A DNA stretch of 6,960 nt from Candidatus Woesearchaeota archaeon. GTDB taxonomy: Archaea > Nanobdellota > Nanobdellia > Woesearchaeales > WJIZ01. Shown here piece after piece: positions 1 through 5,736 of this stretch (positions are counted from its first letter, which is position 1; every line of letters begins with the position of its first letter). Below the pieces are notes generated by a model, which saw only the letters and a program-made list of their open reading frames with translations, did not search any database and was not told the DNA's origin. Location of the stretch: positions 1 through 6,960 of the forward strand of contig JAGVXW010000081.1 of assembly GCA_018303575.1 (NCBI GenBank), written 5' to 3'. Made by a program: the position numbers and the translations under genes.

Positions 1-216
1 AGTTGTCTTTCCTGTTTTTTCAGTTTTAGATGTAGCATGCCCTATCTTAAGAGCTACTCCTATATAAATGTTTCATATATAAATTGTTAAGCTACTAGCG
101 AGAAAAAGATGGTTGACCAGGCCGCCACCTAGTGGCGCAACGTCAATGGCTTCGCCCTGCTTAAAGAGGCCCTTGCTGATGAGATAAGTAGGCACTTGTC
201 CTTCGGTGAGCACCAT
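1..216 (-). pseudogene. Interrupted N-terminus of a phosphotransferase-like (APH/MtnK-type) kinase gene, runs off the window
   Basis: Reading leftward from ATG 216-214, the product starts MVLTEGQVPTYLISKG and reaches a glycine-rich strand LGGGLVNHLFLAS (residues 29-41). This resembles the nucleotide-binding start of choline/aminoglycoside/methylthioribose kinase-like phosphotransferases. A TGA at 75-73 ends the frame after 47 residues. Past that codon the same frame stays open to the window edge and reads NIYIGVALKIGHATSK, where VALK could be the strand carrying the ATP-binding lysine. The stop lies in an imperfect 15-nt tandem repeat whose second copy has GGA where the first has TGA. The later codons are markedly more AT-rich than the first forty. 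The start was chosen because a TATA box lies about 26 bases upstream; the longer frame beginning at 273 would run through that promoter. It may be a pseudogene, a sequence error or a short remnant. The substrate is unknown. Confidence 0.45.
58..87 (-). repeat. Imperfect 15-nt tandem duplication containing the in-frame stop
   Basis: On the minus strand, ACAATTTATATATGA (87-73) is followed directly by AACATTTATATAGGA (72-58), with 12 of 15 positions identical. In the kinase-like frame these read TIYI-stop and NIYI-G. Removing either copy keeps the frame. If only the TGA copy is removed, the frame is open from 216 to the edge. The repeat is AT-rich and looks TATA-like, so it could instead be promoter DNA. 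Confidence 0.55.
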
Positions 217-237
217 GGCCTTGGTGATGCTGAAACG

Positions 238-245
238 TATATAAA
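238..245 (-). promoter_or_regulatory. TATA box of the leftward kinase-like gene
   Basis: The minus strand reads TTTATATA here, preceded by purine-rich AAAG as expected for a BRE. Its centre is about 26 bases upstream of ATG 216-214, the spacing expected for a leaderless archaeal transcript. Confidence 0.55.
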
Positions 246-281
246 TCTTTACTTCCTTTTCAGTGGTGAACAATCAGTATC

Positions 282-290
282 TTTTTATAT
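282..290 (+). promoter_or_regulatory. TATA box of the rightward lipoprotein gene
   Basis: TTTTTATAT is centred about 26 bases before ATG 312. It supports a leaderless start at 312 rather than at the in-frame GTG at 303. It lies about 45 bases from the oppositely facing TATA box, so bases 217-311 form a compact divergent promoter region. Confidence 0.55.
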
Positions 291-311
291 CAAGCCGCAT
301 TTGTGCTGCCC

Positions 312-914
312 ATGAAAAAGCCCCTTTTGGCACTGCTGCTCGCCGGATGCGGCACTTTGCCAGTCCTTTCTCCAGAGGAAGAAGCGTTCCAGAAAATCAT
401 GCTGGAACGCGCCTCTACAGGCCGCGAGGACGCGTATCTTGTGCATCTCGAGACCGGGGAGATGCGCAGCATCGGCTACAAGAGGGACGCGCGGCGCGTC
501 CATTTTGACCCGGCGAAGCTGGCAGCAGAGCTTGAGGGGGAGGGCTATGGGCTCGTCCATCCCCATTCCACCACAGGCCGCATGCCGGCGTACCAGGCAG
601 CCGCGGCACTGCCAAGCCAAGCTGACCTCACGTCTTTCCTCAGCCAATGGGCCGACCTCAGGCTCACGGGAAAGAATCTTGCGTTCATCGTCGTCTCGGA
701 GCAGGCCCGCGTTTGGCTCGACTTGGATTTGAGCAGCCGCAGCCAGGAGGCGCTCAGCGCCGACTACCTTTTTTTCGCCTATGAGTTCGACAAGCACTTG
801 CCCTCCACGGGGAGCAGGGAAACCCTCACCACCTATTTCGCGGCGCGGGCCCAGGAGCTACATCAGGCCACTGGAGGAGCGCTGCGCTTGCGCCTCGCCT
901 GGAAACCCGAATAG
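312..914 (+). CDS. Putative lipoprotein with a JAMM/MPN-like metal-binding pattern; function unknown
   Basis: I do not recognise this 200-residue protein as a named family. It opens with a short lipoprotein signal: two lysines, a leucine-rich stretch and a lipobox L10-A-G-C13, so the mature protein is probably anchored outside the membrane by lipid on Cys13. Residues 80-106 read G-L-V-H83-P-H85-S, then a 16-residue spacer, then S102-Q-A-D105. This resembles the JAMM zinc-peptidase signature H-x-H-x7-S-x2-D with a loop nine residues longer. Glu39 lies 44 residues before His83, close to where JAMM enzymes place their catalytic glutamate. The following strand-like segment (123-138) also fits an MPN-type fold. 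An extracellular zinc hydrolase is therefore possible but unproven; the histidines could also be unrelated to catalysis. ATG 312 is preferred over GTG 303 because of TATA spacing and a cleaner signal peptide. Confidence 0.75.
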   Translation: MKKPLLALLLAGCGTLPVLSPEEEAFQKIMLERASTGREDAYLVHLETGEMRSIGYKRDARRVHFDPAKLAAELEGEGYGLVHPHSTTGRMPAYQAAAALPSQADLTSFLSQWADLRLTGKNLAFIVVSEQARVWLDLDLSSRSQEALSADYLFFAYEFDKHLPSTGSRETLTTYFAARAQELHQATGGALRLRLAWKPE

Positions 915-921
915 CAGGCCA

Positions 922-935
922 TTAGATTTTTAAGG
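922..935 (+). promoter_or_regulatory. Probable TATA region before the TerC-family gene
   Basis: TTAGATTTTTAAGG is centred about 28 bases before ATG 957. The match is weaker than at the other promoters. With a gap of only 42 bases, the TerC gene could also be read through from the lipoprotein gene. Confidence 0.35.
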
Positions 936-956
936 AGAAAATCTTATCCCTCTCCC

Positions 957-1889
957 ATGGACTTCCTCTCCTATGCCCTCATTGTCCTGGGGCTGGCGCT
1001 GTTCGAGATCATCATCAGCGTTGACAATGCCATCATCAATGCTGAGGTGCTTTCGACCATGTCTCAGAAAGCGAGAAAATGGTTCTTGTTCTGGGGCATC
1101 CTCATCGCCGTCTTCCTCGTGCGGGGCCTGCTGCCCTGGGCGATCCTGTGGGTGAGCAATCCTTCCTTGGGTTTCGTCGGCGCGTTCACGGCCTCGTTCA
1201 GCTCTGATCCTGAAATCGCGCATATCATCGAGCAGAGCGCGCCCATCCTGTTGATTGGTGGAGGCACATTCCTCATCTTATTATTCTTCCACTGGATCTT
1301 CTTGGAACCGAAAAATTACGGGCTCTATGGGGAAGAGTTCATCGCCAAGCAAGGTGTGTGGTTCTTCGCGGTGGCTTCCATTTTTCTCGTCTTCCTCGTC
1401 TGGAAATCCGTTGGCCTGAATCCCCTCATGGCGCTCGGGGCGGTGATCGGCTCGAGCGCGTTCTTCCTCACCCACGGCTTCAAGGAGAACGCGGAGAAGA
1501 TGGAGAAGGAGATGCTTGAGGGCGGGACACACTTAACTGACATCAGCAAGATCTTCTACCTTGAGATCATCGACATGACGTTTTCCATCGACGGCATCCT
1601 GGGCGCCTTCGCGTTCACGTTCGTCCTGCCTTTAATTCTGATCGGCAACGGCATCGGTGCCATTGTCGTGCGGCAGCTCACGGTGATGAATGTCGACAAG
1701 GTGAAGAAATACAAATATCTCAAGAACGGCGCGATGTACTCAATTCTTGCGCTCGGCACCGTGATGGTGATGCACAGCTTCGGCGCCGAGGTTCCGGAGT
1801 GGGTGAGCCCCGTCATCACCTTTGCCATCATCGGTTTCTTCTTCTGGAAATCGGTGAGAGCCCTGAAAGCCCAGTTCGCATCATCTTAA
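957..1889 (+). CDS. TerC/DUF475-family integral membrane protein, probable metal-ion exporter
   Basis: The 310-residue product is a multi-pass membrane protein with hydrophobic spans near residues 5-30, 42-68, 94-116, 134-148, 154-172, 200-237, 260-275 and 282-300. It carries the two related acidic motifs of the TerC superfamily: E17-I-I-I-S-V-D23-N-A near the N-terminus and E203-I-I-D206-M-T-F-S-I-D212-G in the second half, marking an internal duplication. FEIIISVDNAIINA at 16-29 is typical of the DUF475 branch. Relatives in bacteria (TerC, YkoY/MeeY, Alx) are linked to tellurite resistance or manganese efflux and metal loading of exported proteins; the ion here is not shown by sequence. A charged cytoplasmic loop (174-195) separates the halves. 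A metal-uptake operon lies about 770 bases downstream, so a role in metal balance is a reasonable inference. No start further upstream fits the promoter spacing. Confidence 0.9.
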   Translation: MDFLSYALIVLGLALFEIIISVDNAIINAEVLSTMSQKARKWFLFWGILIAVFLVRGLLPWAILWVSNPSLGFVGAFTASFSSDPEIAHIIEQSAPILLIGGGTFLILLFFHWIFLEPKNYGLYGEEFIAKQGVWFFAVASIFLVFLVWKSVGLNPLMALGAVIGSSAFFLTHGFKENAEKMEKEMLEGGTHLTDISKIFYLEIIDMTFSIDGILGAFAFTFVLPLILIGNGIGAIVVRQLTVMNVDKVKKYKYLKNGAMYSILALGTVMVMHSFGAEVPEWVSPVITFAIIGFFFWKSVRALKAQFASS

Positions 1890-1925
1890 GCGCCGACGTC
1901 CACCCTTCACCCATCAGGCGAAAGC

Positions 1926-1933
1926 TTTAAATA
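1926..1933 (+). promoter_or_regulatory. TATA box of the vapBC operon
   Basis: TTTAAATA is preceded by CGAAAGC, a good BRE/TATA pair. It is centred about 42 bases before ATG 1972, so the mRNA should carry a leader of about 15 bases. That leaves room for the Shine-Dalgarno site at 1961-1966, unlike the leaderless units elsewhere in the window. Confidence 0.6.
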
Positions 1934-1960
1934 TTTATCCATATCTTCACATATATACAC

Positions 1961-1966
1961 GAGGTG
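1961..1966 (+). promoter_or_regulatory. Shine-Dalgarno site of vapB
   Basis: GAGGTG, matching the archaeal consensus GGAGGTGA, ends five bases before ATG 1972 and fixes that start. Confidence 0.65.
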
Positions 1967-1971
1967 CGCCT

Positions 1972-2190
1972 ATGGTGAACGTAACTTTTTCCATCCCGGA
2001 TAATCTCAAGCAGAAAATGGACTCCTTCACGGAAATTAACTGGAGCGCTGTAGCGAGAGAGGCGTTCAGCGAGAAGATCAGCGATTTGGAATTCATCAGA
2101 ACATTCAAATCCAAAAGCAGGATCACCGAAGAGGACGCCTTGAAATGGGGCGCTGAAGTGAGCAAACGTCTCGCCAAGAGAAGGCCTTGA
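1972..2190 (+). CDS. vapB: VapB-type ribbon-helix-helix antitoxin
   Basis: This small protein (72 residues) begins MVNVTFSIPDNLKQKMD, a ribbon-helix-helix strand followed by a helix, and continues with INWSAVAREAF (residues 23-33), a hallmark of archaeal VapB-like antitoxins. The N-terminal half should dimerise and bind operator DNA. The charged C-terminal part (38-72, ending in a basic cluster) should wrap round the toxin and block its active site. The toxin gene starts one base after the stop codon, the usual antitoxin-first arrangement. By family precedent the complex represses its own promoter, but I could not pick out an operator with confidence in the 82-base upstream gap. Confidence 0.88.
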   Translation: MVNVTFSIPDNLKQKMDSFTEINWSAVAREAFSEKISDLEFIRTFKSKSRITEEDALKWGAEVSKRLAKRRP

Positions 2191-2191
2191 C

Positions 2192-2593
2192 ATGGATTTG
2201 GTGATTGACGTCAATGTCCTCTTTTCTGCCCTCATCAAGCGAGGAAAAACAGAGGAACTCCTTTTCAAGGAAGCGTTTCACCTTTTCGCTCCTGAATTTC
2301 TCTTTGACGAGTTCGAGGCTTATCGTGAGCGAATTTTGGAGAAGACAGAAAGACCGAGTCTGGAGTTCGACGCTCTTGTCCAGATCCTTAAGAAGCGAAT
2401 CAAGACCCTCCCCCGAACAGAAACGGAGCCCTTTCTTCCGGCAGCAAAGCACATCAGCCCGGATCCGAAGGACGTTGAGTATTTTGCCGCCGCATTGAGA
2501 TTACGATGCGGTATTTGGAGTCAAGACAGAGCATTAGAGAAGCAGGACGTTGTTCCTGTATACTCCACAGAAAAATTGGCCCAACTCGTTTAG
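2192..2593 (+). CDS. vapC: PIN-domain ribonuclease toxin, VapC type
   Basis: The 133-residue length is normal for a stand-alone PIN domain. The acidic residues expected to hold Mg/Mn for RNA cleavage are visible: Asp6 in LVIDVNVLFSAL, Glu40 in FLFDEFEAY, Asp94 in SPDPKDVEYFAAAL and Asp112 in IWSQDRAL. The toxin therefore looks catalytically intact. By family it cuts RNA (tRNA, rRNA or mRNA; target unknown) when free of its antitoxin. The start lies one base past the vapB stop codon with only a weak Shine-Dalgarno sequence before it, suggesting translational coupling. It is unrelated in function to the neighbouring metal genes and probably stabilises this locus or responds to stress. Confidence 0.88.
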   Translation: MDLVIDVNVLFSALIKRGKTEELLFKEAFHLFAPEFLFDEFEAYRERILEKTERPSLEFDALVQILKKRIKTLPRTETEPFLPAAKHISPDPKDVEYFAAALRLRCGIWSQDRALEKQDVVPVYSTEKLAQLV

Positions 2594-2623
2594 TTCAGAA
2601 GGCTGTTCTTCTCATTCCAAAGC

Positions 2624-2632
2624 TTTATAAAT
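2624..2632 (+). promoter_or_regulatory. TATA box of the metal-uptake operon
   Basis: TTTATAAAT is preceded by CCAAAGC (BRE-like). It is centred about 30 bases before ATG 2658, so transcription should start at or just before the start codon. The octamer AAAGCTTT joining BRE to TATA is the same as at the vapBC promoter. Confidence 0.65.
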
Positions 2633-2652
2633 AAGTTCGTCTCTACGAACTT
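2633..2652. promoter_or_regulatory. Perfect inverted repeat, probable operator for the DtxR/MntR-like repressor
   Basis: AAGTTCGT-CTCT-ACGAACTT has two perfect 8-bp arms and a 4-base spacer. It begins right after the TATA box and ends six bases before the first codon of the repressor gene. Bound protein would block transcription initiation. Operators of DtxR-family dimers are palindromes of about this length placed over promoters, so metal-dependent autorepression of the whole operon is the likely logic. If transcription starts near 2658 the repeat is not transcribed, which argues against a hairpin role. Confidence 0.7.
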
Positions 2653-2657
2653 TTCCC

Positions 2658-3017
2658 ATGACGACCGCCACCAGGGAGGACTATATCCGGGAGATCTACA
2701 AGCTGGACGGCTCGGGAGGAGGGGTGCGGTCCATTGACATCGCCTCCTCCCTCGGCCTCGCGAAGTCAACCGTCTCCGAACGGCTCCGCGGATTGGCCAA
2801 GGAACGGCTCATCCACTACGATCCCTACTCCGCGATCTCTTTCACCAGGAAAGGGAGGGAGCTGGGGAAAAAACTAACGTATAAGCACCGTATCATCGAA
2901 TGCTTCCTCCATGATCATCTTGGCTTCCCGGCGTCGAAAGTGCATACGGAGGCACATAAGCTCGAGCACGCGTTCAGCGATGAGGCCATAGACCCGCATG
3001 GAGAAGTGATTCCATGA
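2658..3017 (+). CDS. troR: Short DtxR/MntR-family metal-dependent repressor (TroR-like)
   Basis: This protein (119 residues) has a winged helix at about 7-70: EDYIREIYKL, then the recognition helix in LAKSTVSERLRGLAKERL and the wing. A metal-binding and dimerisation segment follows. Aligned by eye with DtxR and MntR, the ancillary site is kept (His77, Glu81, His96). The primary site reads Asp8, His100, Glu103, His104: Asp8 is the MntR-type residue, while His100 replaces the Cys of DtxR or the Glu of MntR. Most relatives have a helix of a dozen or more residues between EHAFSDEA and the PHGxxIP motif; here the two are almost joined, and there is no C-terminal SH3-like domain. The gene leads the operon, has its own TATA box and dyad, and its stop overlaps the next start (ATGA). 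The tro symbol follows operon content, not proven orthology. Confidence 0.87.
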   Translation: MTTATREDYIREIYKLDGSGGGVRSIDIASSLGLAKSTVSERLRGLAKERLIHYDPYSAISFTRKGRELGKKLTYKHRIIECFLHDHLGFPASKVHTEAHKLEHAFSDEAIDPHGEVIP

Positions 3018-3925
3018 AATTAGGCATTCTATTGATAGCACTCTTACTCGCGGCCTGCGCACCTTCGCAAGAATCGGACAAGCTTCAGGTTGTCGCCACC
3101 ACCGGCATGGTGGGAGACCTTGCAAAGAATATTGGCGGAGAATTCGTCGAAGTGAAAGCCCTGATGGGACCGGGCGTTGATCCCCACCTCTACAAGGCGA
3201 GCGAGGGCGATGTGCAGACGCTGTCCGAGGCAGACTTGATTTTCTATTCTGGGCTCCATCTCGAAGCCAAGATGGGAGATGTCCTAGAGGAGATGGGCGA
3301 AAGAGCGGTGCCTGTCACGCGCACGCTCCCCAGGGAGGAGCTGCTCGATTTCCCACCCTTTGAGAACCAATACGATCCCCATGTCTGGTTCAATGTCCAT
3401 TACTGGAGGCAGGCGGCGCAGGTTGTTCTTGATGAGCTTGTTCTTCGCGACCCGACTCACGCGGACAGCTATCGGCAAAATGCGGAGACCTATTTTAAGC
3501 AACTTGATGAGCTTGATGCCTCTGTTCATTCCAAGGCGGAGACTCTCCCCCCTGAACAAAGAATCCTTGTCACGGCCCATGATGCTTTCCGCTACTTCGG
3601 GAGGGAATACGGATTCCAAGTTATAGGGCTGCAGGGCATCAGCACTCAGGCGGAAGCGGGGACTCGCGACGTTCAAGAATTGGTGAACTTCATCGTCTCG
3701 AAAAAAATCAAGGCGATTTTCGTGGAGAGCTCTGTCCCGGAACGCAACCTCAAGGCAGTGCAGGAAGCGAGCAGAGCCCAGGGTTGGGATGTGCAGATCG
3801 GCGGCCAGCTGTATTCTGACGCCATGGGCGACGCAGGGACGTTTGAGGGAACGTACATCGGGATGGTGACAGCGAACATTGACACTATTGTTGGGGCCCT
3901 AGGTGATGAAAATGCATCCGGTTGA
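3014..3925 (+). CDS. troA: TroA-like metal-binding lipoprotein of an ABC importer (cluster A-I)
   Basis: This 303-residue substrate-binding protein has a lipobox L12-A-A-C15, so it is probably lipid-anchored on the outer face of the membrane. The four metal ligands of the family are visible: His58 in GVDPHLYK, His123 in YDPHVWFN, His189 in VTAHDAFRYFG and Asp269 in YSDAMGDAG. His at the third position is the TroA/ZnuA pattern; Mn-specific PsaA/MntC proteins usually have Glu there. The stretch 184-290 is strikingly like Treponema TroA, which binds Zn and Mn. There is no histidine-rich loop of the ZnuA kind. The start overlaps the repressor stop by four bases, with a weak GTGA Shine-Dalgarno sequence just before it. 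The final residues overlap the ATPase gene. Family assignment is firm; the exact ion is uncertain. Confidence 0.93.
   Translation: MKLGILLIALLLAACAPSQESDKLQVVATTGMVGDLAKNIGGEFVEVKALMGPGVDPHLYKASEGDVQTLSEADLIFYSGLHLEAKMGDVLEEMGERAVPVTRTLPREELLDFPPFENQYDPHVWFNVHYWRQAAQVVLDELVLRDPTHADSYRQNAETYFKQLDELDASVHSKAETLPPEQRILVTAHDAFRYFGREYGFQVIGLQGISTQAEAGTRDVQELVNFIVSKKIKAIFVESSVPERNLKAVQEASRAQGWDVQIGGQLYSDAMGDAGTFEGTYIGMVTANIDTIVGALGDENASG
3901..3906 (+). promoter_or_regulatory. Shine-Dalgarno site that decides the ATPase start
   Basis: AGGTGA lies inside the end of the troA-like gene, five bases before ATG 3912. This favours 3912 over the in-frame GTG 3903 and ATG 3906, which overlap the site itself. 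Confidence 0.55.
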
Positions 3926-4643
3926 AGTAGCAGACTTAACTGTAGCGTACCATGAAAAGCCCGCGATCTGGGATGTGGATTTCCACGCGCCTGCGGGGGT
4001 TTTATTGGCCATCGTCGGGCCGAACGGCGCTGGAAAAACAACCCTCCTCAAAGCCATCCTCGGGCTGATCCAGCCCTCTGCGGGCACGGTCACCATTTTT
4101 GGCAAGCCGGCAAGAAAGCAAATGCACAGGCTCGCCTATGTGCCCCAGCGCGGCAGCGTGGACTGGGATTTCCCGACGACTGTCCTAGATGTGGTGACAA
4201 TGGGGCTCTATGGCAAGCTGGGCTGGTTCAGAAGGCCTGGCAAAAAGGAAAAACAGCTCGCGATGCTCAGCCTGGAGAAGGTCGGCATGGCGGAATTCGC
4301 CTCCAGACAAATCAGCCAGCTTTCGGGAGGCCAGCAGCAGCGCGTGTTCCTTGCCAGAGCCCTTGTGCAGGACGCAGACCTGTATCTGATGGACGAGCCA
4401 TTTATCGGCGTGGACGCTGTGACAGAGAAGGCGATCGTGGAGTTGCTTCGGGAACTGCGCTCCCGGGGGAAAACTGTCGTGGTTGTGCATCACGACGTGC
4501 AAACACTCAAGCACTATTTCGACTGGGTGCTGCTCCTGAACGTGCGCAAGATCGCCTTGGGACCGGCGCAAAAGGTGCTCACAACGAGGAACCTGCAGAA
4601 GACATACGGAGGCAGGGCGGCGTTCCTGAACGGAAATGCTTGA
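3912..4643 (+). CDS. troB: ABC transporter ATPase for Zn/Mn/Fe-type metal uptake
   Basis: With the start at 3912 the protein has 243 residues, normal for TroB/MntB/ZnuC ATPases. The nucleotide-binding elements are complete: Walker A GPNGAGKTT (36-44), Q-loop VPQ79, signature LSGGQQQR (137-144), Walker B LYLMDEP (157-163), D-loop IGVD (165-168) and switch His194 in VVHHD. The segment DEPFIGVDAVTE is characteristic of the metal-uptake branch (DEPFxGVDxxTE). It should act at the inner face of the membrane as a dimer, driving the two downstream permeases. It overlaps the binding-protein gene by 14 bases and the first permease gene by 8, so the operon is probably translationally coupled. All key residues are present and the gene looks fully functional. 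Confidence 0.93.
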   Translation: MHPVEVADLTVAYHEKPAIWDVDFHAPAGVLLAIVGPNGAGKTTLLKAILGLIQPSAGTVTIFGKPARKQMHRLAYVPQRGSVDWDFPTTVLDVVTMGLYGKLGWFRRPGKKEKQLAMLSLEKVGMAEFASRQISQLSGGQQQRVFLARALVQDADLYLMDEPFIGVDAVTEKAIVELLRELRSRGKTVVVVHHDVQTLKHYFDWVLLLNVRKIALGPAQKVLTTRNLQKTYGGRAAFLNGNA

Positions 4644-5736
4644 TTACACGCTTCTTCTGGTGCTGTCAGGCTGTCTTGTTTTGGGAGCGGTGGCAGGAAC
4701 GCTCGGAAGCTTCGCAGTGCTGCGAAAGCAAAGCCTTTTGGGAGACGCCATCTCGCATGCGGCGCTCCCCGGGGTGGCGATTGCCTTTTTATTAACGTTC
4801 AGCAAGCATCCGGCGGTGCTGCTTTTGGGAGCGCTGGCAACCGGGTGGGTCGGCACCTTATTTATCCTCTTGATTACGCGGACGACGCGCATCAAGCACG
4901 ACACGGCCATGGGCATCGTGCTGTCCGTGTTCTTCGGCCTCGGCCTCTTCCTGTTGACGCTGATCCAACGGCTTCCGACGGCGAGCAAGGCAGGACTGGA
5001 CAAGTTCCTCTTCGGGAACGCCTCCACGCTCTTAAGGCAGGATCTCCAAGTCATGCTTGCCCTTGGGGGTTTGACGCTCCTCTTCGTGCTGCTGTTCTGG
5101 AAAGAGTTCAAGCTGCTGGCATTCGACCCGGATTTCTTGCACAGCCTCGGGAGGAATACGCTGACGCTCGATGTCTTCCTGACAACCTTGCTTGTTGTCG
5201 CCATCGTCATCGGGCTCCAAGCGGTGGGGGTTGTGCTCATGAGCGCTTTGGTGATCGCGCCGGCTGTCGCGGCCAGGCAATGGACCGACCATCTTGGCAG
5301 GATGGTGGCGCTGGCAGCGTTCTTCGGGGGATTGGGAGGGGTGCTTGGAGCGGTTGCCAGCAGCAGCCTTACGAACCTTCCCACAGGCCCGGCTATTGTG
5401 GTGATCATCAGCCTGATGTTCCTCGCCAGCCTCCTCTTTTCCCCCCATCGCGGCCTCGCAAAGGACTGGATTCGGCAGCGCAAGCATCGCAAGGAAATCC
5501 ACGCGAATCAAGTCCTGGTTGCGCTGTTCATGCTTTCCAAAAGCCACGGCTCGCGCTATTATCGCCATTCCTTGACCTCTCTTCAGGCAGTCACTCCTGG
5601 CTCTGCTGAGGCGGGGCTTGAAGCGCTGAAAAAAAGAGGCCTCGTGTCAGGCTCCGCTTCTGGATGGAAGCTGACACCCAAAGGCGCGCAGGAGGCAGAG
5701 CAGGCCGCCAAACATATCTATGGTGAGGCGCCATGA
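4636..5736 (+). CDS. troC: ABC-3 family metal permease with C-terminal winged-helix-like domain
   Basis: Residues 1-268 are a typical ABC-3 (TroC/MntC/ZnuB) permease of about eight or nine membrane spans. The signature segment LLGDAISHAALPGVAIAF (34-51) includes Asp37 and His41, the positions that coordinate metal in the related Psa importer as I recall. The conserved late segment QAVGVVLMSALVIAPAVAARQ is at 195-215. Past the last span (SPHRGL at 269-274) comes a soluble tail of about 90 residues. From 289 on it looks like a winged helix: a first helix NQVLVALFML, a helix ending LEALKKRGLVSG, then a wing-like GWKLTPKGAQEAE. Core permeases of the family are often under 300 residues, so this is a fused domain. 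It starts 8 bases inside the ATPase gene and ends in an ATGA overlap with the second permease. Confidence 0.92.
   Translation: MLDYTLLLVLSGCLVLGAVAGTLGSFAVLRKQSLLGDAISHAALPGVAIAFLLTFSKHPAVLLLGALATGWVGTLFILLITRTTRIKHDTAMGIVLSVFFGLGLFLLTLIQRLPTASKAGLDKFLFGNASTLLRQDLQVMLALGGLTLLFVLLFWKEFKLLAFDPDFLHSLGRNTLTLDVFLTTLLVVAIVIGLQAVGVVLMSALVIAPAVAARQWTDHLGRMVALAAFFGGLGGVLGAVASSSLTNLPTGPAIVVIISLMFLASLLFSPHRGLAKDWIRQRKHRKEIHANQVLVALFMLSKSHGSRYYRHSLTSLQAVTPGSAEAGLEALKKRGLVSGSASGWKLTPKGAQEAEQAAKHIYGEAP
5722..5727 (+). promoter_or_regulatory. Shine-Dalgarno site of the second permease gene
   Basis: GGTGAG ends five bases before ATG 5733 and supports the start that overlaps the upstream stop codon. Confidence 0.5.

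Noticed and set aside
1..38. Possible separate minus-strand gene starting at ATG 38-36, with a TATA-like element about 25 bases upstream
   Set aside because: Only 12 codons are visible and nothing is recognisable. The kinase frame through the same bases explains the sequence at least as well.
73..75. TGA read as selenocysteine
   Set aside because: The kinase family is not known for selenoproteins, the codon sits in a repeat, and no SECIS-like structure could be supported.
769..776. T-run as an archaeal terminator
   Set aside because: It lies inside the lipoprotein coding sequence, encoding a Leu-Phe-Phe run, with more than 130 bases of gene still to come.
932..937. AAGGAG as Shine-Dalgarno site of the TerC-family gene
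   Set aside because: It lies 19 bases before the ATG, too far for a ribosome site, and overlaps the probable TATA region.
1890..1971. Operator for VapBC autoregulation
   Set aside because: Short AT repeats occur around 1930-1957, but no convincing inverted repeat beyond the AAAGCTTT octamer could be found.
4644..5492. Long open frame antisense to the first permease, plus another overlapping frame on the plus strand (4845-5609)
   Set aside because: Both are low-complexity shadows (rich in Arg, Ser, Pro) of a clearly real membrane protein gene, with no recognisable motif or start signal.
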